Source of the DNA: JADCRZ01 sp031399065
GTDB lineage: Bacteria; Bacteroidota; Bacteroidia; Chitinophagales; Chitinophagaceae
Assembly (NCBI GenBank): GCA_031399065.1
Contig: JANNOM010000083.1
Span: 1-64,000, forward strand
Direction: 5' to 3'
Length of the DNA stretch: 64,000 nt
In this document: piece after piece, positions 8,548 to 12,098 of the stretch
How the letters are laid out: every line of letters starts with the position of its first letter
How positions within the stretch are numbered: position 1 is the stretch's first letter
Notes under the pieces: generated by a model
Databases searched by the model: none
What the model saw: only the letters and a program-made list of their open reading frames with translations
Told to the model about the DNA's origin: nothing
Made by a program: the position numbers and the translations under genes

Positions 8548-8626
8548 TACCAGTTTCTTTCCCTGGATTATTAATTATTCTATAATAATCGCCAGGATCA
8601 AAAGTGGCCCGGCGAACGCACTGGTA
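8548..8626 (-). ncRNA. Candidate tRNA-like RNA upstream of the slipin gene
   Basis: On the minus strand TACCAGT (8620-8626) can pair over 7 bp with ACTGGTA (8548-8554), enclosing 65 bases, for a 79-nt element of tRNA size. Inside is a 7-bp stem, CGCCGGG with CCTGGCG (8608-8614 with 8590-8596, one G-U). Its 11-base loop contains CTTTTGA, which reads like an anticodon loop for UUU. A second A/T-only hairpin follows. There is no A-box or B-box. It sits 88 bases before the slipin start. Chance pairing cannot be excluded; only its position and size make it interesting. Confidence 0.3.
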
Positions 8627-8707
8627 CGGTCAATTGCTGACATTTACCCGATTGCAGTATACCCGATGTCACCCAGAAATACTACCAGCAAACATTCCGG
8701 CTTTGTT

Positions 8708-8790
8708 GCATGTCATCATTTTTTGAGAAGCGATGGACTTCTTTGTTTTCAACATCCCGAGTGTTGTGTTCTACCACTGAACCATCACGC
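8708..8790 (-). pseudogene. Degenerate tRNA-like element with CGG (Pro) anticodon
   Basis: Read on the minus strand, GGTTCAGTGGTAGAAC forms a normal D-arm. A perfect 5-bp anticodon stem CAACA/TGTTG follows, with the 7-base loop CTCGGGA: U33, anticodon CGG, G37. Next comes a 5-bp T-stem AGAAG/CTTCT, but its loop is TCCATCG, without the TTCRANY consensus. The acceptor is badly broken: GCGTG at the 5' end can pair with CATGC only if about 12 extra bases after the T-arm are looped out. It is either a dead tRNA or a tRNA-like RNA with a different role. Confidence 0.5.
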
Positions 8791-8794
8791 ATGA

Positions 8795-8859
8795 AGCGCG
8801 AGCAGGATTCGAACCTGCGTTACAAGAGCCGTTGCTCTAACCTGACTAAGCTACCTGCT
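8795..8859 (-). pseudogene. Truncated tRNA-like element (UGU-like loop)
   Basis: The minus strand shows a good A-box (TAGCTTAGTCAGG), a D-arm closing at AGAGC, and a perfect T-arm with B-box GGTTCGAATCC and 5-bp stem GCAGG/CCTGC. Between them only about 15 bases remain. The 3' half of the anticodon stem and the variable loop are missing. The remaining loop CTTGTAA would offer UGU (Thr) with U33 and A37. The acceptor ends pair at only four of seven positions. At 65 nt it is too short for a working tRNA. Its 5' end overlaps the next element by four bases. Confidence 0.55.
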
Positions 8860-8930
8860 ATTAACAGGGGAGGATTCGAACCTCCGACACACAGCGTATT
8901 GGCAGGCAGCGCCCTAATAAAACAATAGCA
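8856..8930 (-). pseudogene. Reduced tRNA-like element with GCC (Gly) loop and no D-arm
   Basis: A perfect 7-bp acceptor stem is formed by TGCTATT (8924-8930) and AATAGCA (8856-8862). A perfect T-arm GGAGG/CCTCC with loop TTCGAAT is present. The loop CTGCCAA (U33, anticodon GCC, A37) looks like tRNA-Gly, but its flanking stem pairs poorly. The D-arm is replaced by about 13 unstructured bases, and six extra bases separate the T-arm from the acceptor. An intact acceptor with a missing arm is not what simple random decay would be expected to leave. Confidence 0.5.
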
Positions 8931-9066
8931 TACAGATAGTTACTACGTCTGCACTGCGGGGCCTGTAAAAGCCCTCACCTGGTTTGTTTATTAACTGGCT
9001 ACTGCCTGTCTTCCCGTTCAGGAAGCTTTTGTGCTGAAGCGTGTTTCAGCCATATTTTAAAGAACG
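8931..9066 (-). other. Gap between the YkuK gene and the tRNA-like remnants; hairpins only
   Basis: No ORF is visible. On the minus strand, directly after the YkuK stop, GCTGAA/TTCAGC (9033-9050) forms a 6-bp hairpin and CTTCC/GGAAG forms another. TGGCT (9048-9052) could pair with AGCCA (8996-9000), enclosing both in a 57-nt cloverleaf-like shape. No box motif supports calling it a tRNA. Confidence 0.35.
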
Positions 9067-9549
9067 TCATTGTACTATTTTATTAGCACAGTTGCTGCTG
9101 GCAAAAGCGTGCGGCTTGGCACGGAAAGCGAATCCCATACCCATGATATAACCCATAGCTTCTTTGAGGGCATCATTGCTTTTAAAGTTCGGGTTAGTAT
9201 TAATATCCGCATGTACCTCCATATCAATGTCGTACAGGGTAAATATCCCACAAAGGTTGTAAGCGGTATCTATACTTTTTGCCACTTCCAGTAACATCCT
9301 TTGCTTGATGCTCATTTTCTGGCGGCTGACTTCTGAGTGGACATACATAAAACCTCCTTTTCCTTTACGGATAAAAACAATCACCGTAGCAAACTCCGTT
9401 GTCTTTCCTTTTACCTGGCTATCTGTTCCTATGCATACTTTTAATGCGTGTCCGTCTGCCTTTTCACGCACGATCACTTTCCTGATCTCGTCGGCTATTG
9501 GTTGCCCGATCTCTTGTCCATTTAGTTTTTTCCATTTCTGTTCCATCAT
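9067..9549 (-). CDS. YkuK/DUF458 family RNase H-fold protein inside the tRNA array
   Basis: This 160-aa protein matches the ribonuclease H-like YkuK family over its whole length. The first strand reads KVCIGTDSQVKGKTTEFATV, with the acidic GTDSQ motif expected at the active site. The acidic stretch YDIDMEVHADINTNPNFKSN holds further metal-binding candidates, and the C-terminal helix follows. Activity is not established for the family; nucleic acid binding or cleavage is inferred from the fold. The gene has tRNA elements on both sides on the same strand: tRNA-Trp ends 16 bases before the start codon, and decayed tRNA pieces follow about 140 bases after the stop. It is probably co-transcribed with the tRNAs, which suggests that its substrate is tRNA. 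Confidence 0.85.
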   Translation of the reverse strand: MMEQKWKKLNGQEIGQPIADEIRKVIVREKADGHALKVCIGTDSQVKGKTTEFATVIVFIRKGKGGFMYVHSEVSRQKMSIKQRMLLEVAKSIDTAYNLCGIFTLYDIDMEVHADINTNPNFKSNDALKEAMGYIMGMGFAFRAKPHAFASSNCANKIVQ

Positions 9550-9565
9550 ATTTTATTTATCAAAG

Positions 9566-9637
9566 CACAGGATGAAGGATTCGAACCTTCATGCACGGGG
9601 TTGGAATCCGTGTTGTTGCCAGTTACAGCAATCCTGT
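9566..9637 (-). tRNA. Divergent tRNA-Trp (CCA)
   Basis: The acceptor stem ACAGGAT/ATCCTGT is perfect (7 bp) with discriminator G. The T-arm GAAGG TTCGAAT CCTTC is perfect. The anticodon stem CACGG/CCGTG encloses nine bases, ATTCCAACC, with CCA in the centre between U33 and A37. Counted as a normal 7-base loop there is an A-C mismatch at 31-39. The D-arm (CTGTAACTGGCAACA) is weak. No CCA tail is encoded. Confidence 0.7.
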
Positions 9638-9642
9638 CAATG

Positions 9643-9714
9643 CGGGCGAAGCAGGACTCGAACCTGCAACCACGGTGTTTCAAACCGCTGCTCTGCCATT
9701 GGAGCTATTCGTCC
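9643..9714 (-). tRNA. tRNA-Phe (GAA), variant copy
   Basis: The acceptor GGACGAA/TTCGCCC has one A-C mismatch. The D-arm GCTC...GAGC is canonical. The anticodon stem GCGGT/ACCGT holds the loop TTGAAAC, giving GAA with U33 and A37. The T-arm GCAGG TTCGAGT CCTGC is perfect. The ordinary tRNA-Phe at 11975-12047 has loop CTGAAAA, so this copy differs at positions 32 and 38. The discriminator is G rather than the usual A for Phe. Confidence 0.85.
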
Positions 9715-9718
9715 GGAA

Positions 9719-9750
9719 GGAGAGCACAGTACACAGGCCTGCAGCTCTCC
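9719..9750 (-). other. Very short tRNA-like hairpin between two tRNAs
   Basis: GGAGAGC and GCTCTCC form a perfect 7-bp stem enclosing only 18 bases, in the place where the array would be expected to hold another tRNA. The length of the stem equals an acceptor stem. It may be a remnant of a tRNA that lost all its arms, or a processing signal. Confidence 0.35.
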
Positions 9751-9773
9751 GGGATACCTCCTCCCTGTTATTG

Positions 9774-9846
9774 CGGATGAAGAAAGAATCGAACTTTCAA
9801 CCTTCGGCCTAACAAACCGCCGCTCTGCCTATTGAGCTATTCATCC
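9774..9846 (-). tRNA. tRNA-Asn (GUU)
   Basis: The acceptor GGATGAA/TTCATCC is perfect, with discriminator G. The D-arm GCTCAATAGGCAGAGC is canonical. The anticodon arm GCGGT-TTGTTAG-GCCGA has one mismatch at the top pair and gives GUU with U33 and A37. The T-arm GAAAG TTCGATT CTTTC is perfect. The sum is 73 nt with no encoded CCA. Confidence 0.85.
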
Positions 9847-9850
9847 ATCG

Positions 9851-9924
9851 TTGGCCCGGAGCGACTCGAACGCCCAATACACGGCTTAAAAGACCGTTAC
9901 TCTATCCATTTGAGTTACGAGCCA
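9851..9924 (-). tRNA. tRNA-Lys (UUU)
   Basis: The acceptor TGGCTCG/CGGGCCA pairs over seven positions with one G-U. The D-arm ACTC...GAGT is intact. The anticodon stem ACGGT/GCCGT carries the loop CTTTTAA, giving UUU with U33 and A37. The T-arm GGGCG TTCGAGT CGCTC pairs with one G-U. Discriminator A fits Lys. This is the most canonical member of the array. Confidence 0.88.
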
Positions 9925-9930
9925 ATCTGG

Positions 9931-10003
9931 TGATGATAGAAAGAATCGAACTTTCAACCGCTATCGTATAAGGATAGTGCTCTGCCAATTGAGCTATATC
10001 ATC
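9931..10003 (-). tRNA. tRNA-Ile (UAU), a rare bacterial anticodon
   Basis: The acceptor GATGATA/TATCATC is perfect, with discriminator A. The D-arm GCTCAATTGGCAGAGC is canonical. The anticodon stem CTATC/GATAG is perfect and its loop CTTATAC gives UAU with U33 and A37. The T-arm GAAAG TTCGATT CTTTC is perfect. Bacteria normally read AUA codons with a CAU tRNA whose C34 is changed to lysidine. A genomic UAU anticodon is uncommon. Confidence 0.85.
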
Positions 10004-10011
10004 ATTTCATC

Positions 10012-10056
10012 GCGGCTGCGGCATTAAGACCCGCATCTCCTGCTTATTAGACTATA
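10012..10056 (-). pseudogene. tRNA-like remnant with enlarged 9-base loop
   Basis: On the minus strand a D-arm-like stretch (GTCTAATAAGCAGGA) is followed by a perfect 5-bp stem TGCGG/CCGCA (10031-10035 with 10017-10021). Its 9-base loop is GTCTTAATG. No T-arm or acceptor can be assigned before the next tRNA begins. The anticodon cannot be fixed because the loop length is abnormal. Confidence 0.4.
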
Positions 10057-10057
10057 G

Positions 10058-10111
10058 TGTCACCATTACATCAAACAGTGAGGTACTTTGCCAGTTAAGC
10101 TAAAAGTGACA
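10058..10111 (-). pseudogene. Reduced tRNA-like element with acceptor and D-arm but no T-arm
   Basis: TGTCACT (10105-10111) pairs with GGTGACA (10058-10064) over seven positions including one G-U, giving an intact acceptor. A D-arm (GCTT...AAGT, with TAGCTTAACTGG as A-box) follows. Then only 19 bases remain before the 3' acceptor strand, too few for both an anticodon arm and a T-arm. The total is 54 nt. Confidence 0.45.
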
Positions 10112-10115
10112 TAGG

Positions 10116-10187
10116 TTGTTGAGGCTGGATTCGAACCAACATCATCAGTGCCAAAAACTGATATGCTAACCATTACACTACTCAACA
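10116..10187 (-). tRNA. tRNA-Gln (UUG)
   Basis: The acceptor TGTTGAG/CTCAACA is perfect. The D-arm GTGTAATGGTTAGCAT is of the Gln/Asp type. The anticodon stem TCAGT/ACTGA is perfect, with loop TTTTGGC giving UUG with U33 and G37. The T-arm GTTGG TTCGAAT CCAGC pairs with one G-U. The discriminator is A. Confidence 0.85.
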
Positions 10188-10193
10188 TCATTG

Positions 10194-10265
10194 CGGTTTG
10201 TACGGGAATCGAACCCATGGCAACAGATAGACAATCTGCTATGTTAGCCATTACACCAACAAACC
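10194..10265 (-). tRNA. tRNA-Asp (GUC) with U37
   Basis: The acceptor GGTTTGT/ACAAACC is perfect, with discriminator G as expected for Asp. The D-arm GTGTAATGGCTAACAT pairs. The anticodon stem GCAGA/TCTGT has one G-U. Its loop TTGTCTA gives GUC with U33, but position 37 is U instead of the almost universal purine. The T-arm ATGGG TTCGATT CCCGT is intact. Confidence 0.82.
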
Positions 10266-10269
10266 GTAA

Positions 10270-10341
10270 TAACCCGTATGGCAATCGAACCCATATCATC
10301 ACATGGAAAATGTGAGATCCTAGCCTTTAGAAGAACGGGCT
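10270..10341 (-). tRNA. tRNA-Glu (UUC) with C37
   Basis: The acceptor AGCCCGT/ACGGGTT pairs at seven positions with one G-U. The D-arm TTCTAAAGGCTAGGA is of the Glu type. The anticodon stem TCACA/TGTGA is perfect. Its loop TTTTCCA gives UUC with U33, but position 37 is C. Two bases instead of one separate the D-arm and anticodon stem. The T-arm has a G-G mismatch at its last pair. It is the first tRNA of the array in the direction of transcription. Confidence 0.75.
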
Positions 10342-10364
10342 TTCTGAATGATATCCGGAAATAA

Positions 10365-10399
10365 AAAAAGCCCGGTCGCTGTTAACGACCGGGCTTTTT
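10365..10399 (-). terminator. Strong intrinsic terminator between the 55-aa ORF and the tRNA array
   Basis: A 14-bp stem (10365-10378 with 10386-10399, core GCCCGGTCG) with a 7-base loop is followed on the minus strand by a run of seven Ts. It would end the small-peptide transcript before the tRNA array. It is symmetric enough to act on the plus strand too. Confidence 0.9.
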
Positions 10400-10415
10400 C
10401 AAATTGCGTGAATAA

Positions 10416-10583
10416 TTAAATACTCATGCGATGATACTCCGGTCGTGGAATAAGAATGTTCTGCTCATTACCTATACAATCGCTATTGATAAATGTATTT
10501 ACATACCAATAGCCACCTTGCAATGAAGGAACGTTATTATGTATAGTAAATCGTTTAAGTCGTAACTGTAGTAGCAATTCCAT
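10416..10583 (-). CDS. Putative 55-aa peptide, unknown family
   Basis: The ORF starts MELLLQLRLKRFTIHNNVPS and ends PEYHRMSI. It has one cysteine, in YVNTFINSDCIGNEQNILI, and no signal peptide or membrane helix. The stop lies 17 bases before a strong terminator, and the start lies 28 bases after another terminator. A VN-x-F-x4-C pattern followed by a hydrophobic triplet is shared with the 29-aa ORF upstream (VNWFSSKGC...VVL), suggesting related peptides. There is no recognisable promoter of its own. It may be expressed by read-through of the upstream terminator. I do not recognise it; it could also be chance coding. Confidence 0.4.
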   Translation of the reverse strand: MELLLQLRLKRFTIHNNVPSLQGGYWYVNTFINSDCIGNEQNILIPRPEYHRMSI

Positions 10584-10610
10584 TTTTTTAATATAATAAT
10601 GATTAAAAAT

Positions 10611-10636
10611 AAAAAACCCCGCTTTGTGGGCGGGGC
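10611..10636 (-). terminator. Intrinsic terminator between the two small ORFs
   Basis: CCCCGC (10617-10622) pairs with GCGGGG (10630-10635) around a 7-base loop. On the minus strand it is followed by TTTTTTATTTTT. It ends the 29-aa ORF transcript 30 bases after its stop, and lies just before the 55-aa ORF. Confidence 0.85.
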
Positions 10637-10665
10637 TTGTATTTCAGCGATTTCGTTTATTCAAC

Positions 10666-10755
10666 TTATTGCAGCACTACATGCCCCGGAACTGGATCGC
10701 AGCCTTTTGAGCTAAACCAATTCACTGTGATAATATGTTGTTCTATTCGTTGCAT
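10666..10755 (-). CDS. Putative 29-aa peptide with its own promoter and terminator
   Basis: The sequence is MQRIEQHIITVNWFSSKGCD followed by PVPGHVVLQ. The case for expression is the context. A well-formed TTTG/CATCTTTG promoter lies just upstream with about 20 bases of leader, and a strong terminator lies just downstream, giving a transcript of roughly 160 nt. The transcript could equally be a small RNA, or the ORF a leader peptide controlling the 55-aa ORF through the intervening terminator. No family is recognised. Confidence 0.4.
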   Translation of the reverse strand: MQRIEQHIITVNWFSSKGCDPVPGHVVLQ

Positions 10756-10776
10756 GTATATTATTTGTTTGCGATG

Positions 10777-10809
10777 CAAAGATGACAATCTTTTTTTGAT
10801 ATTACCAAA
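10777..10809 (-). promoter_or_regulatory. Bacteroidota-type promoter of the small-peptide transcript
   Basis: On the minus strand TTTG (10806-10809) is followed after 21 bases by CATCTTTG (10777-10784), one base from the TAnnTTTG consensus. The spacing equals that of the tetR promoter. Confidence 0.65.
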
Positions 10810-10881
10810 TAATCAATGAATATTTTTAAATAAATTAAATAGACTAGGTGCTGATATTTATGTGCGTTTTCGATATCAAGC

Positions 10882-11222
10882 CTAAATGATTACTTCTTTA
10901 TTGTATTTGTTTCGGTATTCCAACGGCGACATCCCTGTAATTTTTCTGAAGACCTCACGAAATGCCTTTACATCCGAAATATCCTACTTCATAACGAACT
11001 TCGTTTACCGTTTTATGACTGCTTTCAAACGCCTTTTTTGCCGCCTTAATTTTTACTCTTTGTAAATATTCGACAGGCGTATTGCCGGTTGCTTTAATAA
11101 ATCTTCTGTCAAAACTTCTTCTGCCAACAGAAAATTTAGATGACAATTCCTCAATAGAAAATTTCTCGTGCAGTTTACTTTCAATAAAAGCCTGTGCCTT
11201 CTTTACTACGTCAGTTGCTGGC
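10882..11222 (-). pseudogene. AraC family regulator remnant (C-terminal DNA-binding half, frameshifted)
   Basis: The frame TDVVKKAQAFIESKLHEKFS starts at the breakpoint with the RhuM gene and continues through FSVGRRSFDRRFIKATGNTP, the double helix-turn-helix of GlxA-like AraC regulators. After YEVGY (about 10985) one extra T shifts the frame, giving a stop within eight codons. In the other frame the protein continues normally (SDVKAFREVFRKITGMSPLE) to NKYNKEVII and a stop at 10882. The N-terminal amidase-like domain is absent. It is the 3' end of a former regulator, truncated by deletion and then frameshifted. Confidence 0.85.
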
Positions 11223-11922
11223 CACCGAAGGTCTGGTAAATGGCGGCGAGCGATCCCTGAAATGATTCGTCTTTTTCGTTTCCGAACAGGCTGCTCCCCC
11301 CGAACTTTTCCCGAAGGCCCTGAATCGCATTCATCGCTTCCTCGTAGTTGATCTGGAATAATTCCCGGGAAGTGGTAGCCCCGATTTCCAGCGCCTGGTG
11401 ATCATACTTATCCAATACATCCAACGCATAGGTATAATCCGTGATTACTTTCAGCAGGCCGGTCGCCTCGTTGTAACTCAGCGGCTGCTTCTTCACTACA
11501 TTCGCGAGCAGCTTCACCGTCTGTTTCAGCTGGACAAATTGCTCATTTTGTTCCTGAATCCGCTTTTCATTGATAGAAAATCCCTTCACCAAATAATCTT
11601 TTAGCACTTTATTCGCCCAGATACGGAATTGAGTACCACAAGTTGATTTTACCCGGTATCCAACTGAAATAATAACATCCAGGCTATAAGCCACGACCGG
11701 CCTGTCGGAATTAGCAATTTGCAAAAAATGCAAATTGCTTTTTTCGTCGAGTTCACCTTCTTCAAAAATATTTTTTATATGCCTGGAAATTACTGACACG
11801 CTTCTTCCAAATAACTGAACCATTTGAGCCTGGCTTAACCAAACGGTATCATTTTCCAGCTTAACGTCGATGATTGTTCCCCCATCCTGGGCCTGATATA
11901 TGATAATTTCTCCTGTTTGCAT
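11206..11922 (-). CDS. RhuM family protein, truncated before the Fic domain
   Basis: The 238 residues match the N-terminal part of virulence RhuM/Fic proteins: IIIYQAQDGGTIIDVKLEND with TVWLSQAQMVQLFGR, then SLDVIISVGYRVKS. The last family-like residues are SLAAIYQTFGGQ, which in full-length members (about 330 aa) leads into a Fic/Doc AMPylation domain. Here the frame ends three residues later, and AraC-derived sequence begins at once. The Fic domain and the start of the AraC gene were therefore removed in one deletion. The RhuM part itself has no frameshift. It starts 52 bases after the 3' end of tRNA-Phe. It may still be translated, but the effector half is gone. Confidence 0.82.
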   Translation of the reverse strand: MQTGEIIIYQAQDGGTIIDVKLENDTVWLSQAQMVQLFGRSVSVISRHIKNIFEEGELDEKSNLHFLQIANSDRPVVAYSLDVIISVGYRVKSTCGTQFRIWANKVLKDYLVKGFSINEKRIQEQNEQFVQLKQTVKLLANVVKKQPLSYNEATGLLKVITDYTYALDVLDKYDHQALEIGATTSRELFQINYEEAMNAIQGLREKFGGSSLFGNEKDESFQGSLAAIYQTFGGQQLT

Positions 11923-11974
11923 AAAGAAAGAAAGACCTGAATTCAGCTATTTGTACTGATTTCAGATCTTCTTG

Positions 11975-12047
11975 TGGTGTGGGCCGGGGTTGAACCGGCG
12001 ACACATGGATTTTCAGTCCATTGCTCTACCAACTGAGCTACCGCACC
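11975..12047 (-). tRNA. tRNA-Phe (GAA), the ordinary copy
   Basis: The 73-nt gene has the D-arm GCTCAGTTGGTAGAGC, anticodon stem ATGGA/TCCAT with loop CTGAAAA (GAA), and T-arm GCCGG TTCAACC CCGGC. The acceptor GGTGCGG/CCACACC has one C-A mismatch at the fifth pair; discriminator A. This looks like the housekeeping tRNA-Phe, and it differs markedly in sequence from the array copy at 9643-9714. CCA is not encoded in full. Confidence 0.95.
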
Positions 12048-12098
12048 GTTTGTTGGGGGAGCAAAAATAGGAGTTTTGAATTAAACCCTGAAAAAAAC

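Noticed and set aside
8710..8928. Open reading frame of 72 codons on the plus strand
   Set aside because: It runs antisense through three tRNA-like elements; its apparent peptide (for example the segment repeating DSNLRYKSRC) is only the complement of T-arms.
9305..9835. Open reading frame of 176 codons on the plus strand
   Set aside because: It runs antisense through the YkuK gene and three tRNAs, and its composition shows no protein-like features.
10012..10056. Suppressor tRNA reading UAA
   Set aside because: TTA lies at the centre of the 9-base loop, but U33 is not in place and there is no acceptor or T-arm, so an anticodon cannot be assigned.
10066..10302. Open reading frame of 78 codons on the minus strand
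   Set aside because: It covers tRNA-Asp, tRNA-Gln and a tRNA remnant in the tRNA direction; structured RNA genes explain it better.
8548..12047. Prophage or integrative element
   Set aside because: tRNA arrays are common in phages, but no integrase, structural, packaging or replication gene and no flanking direct repeat is visible.
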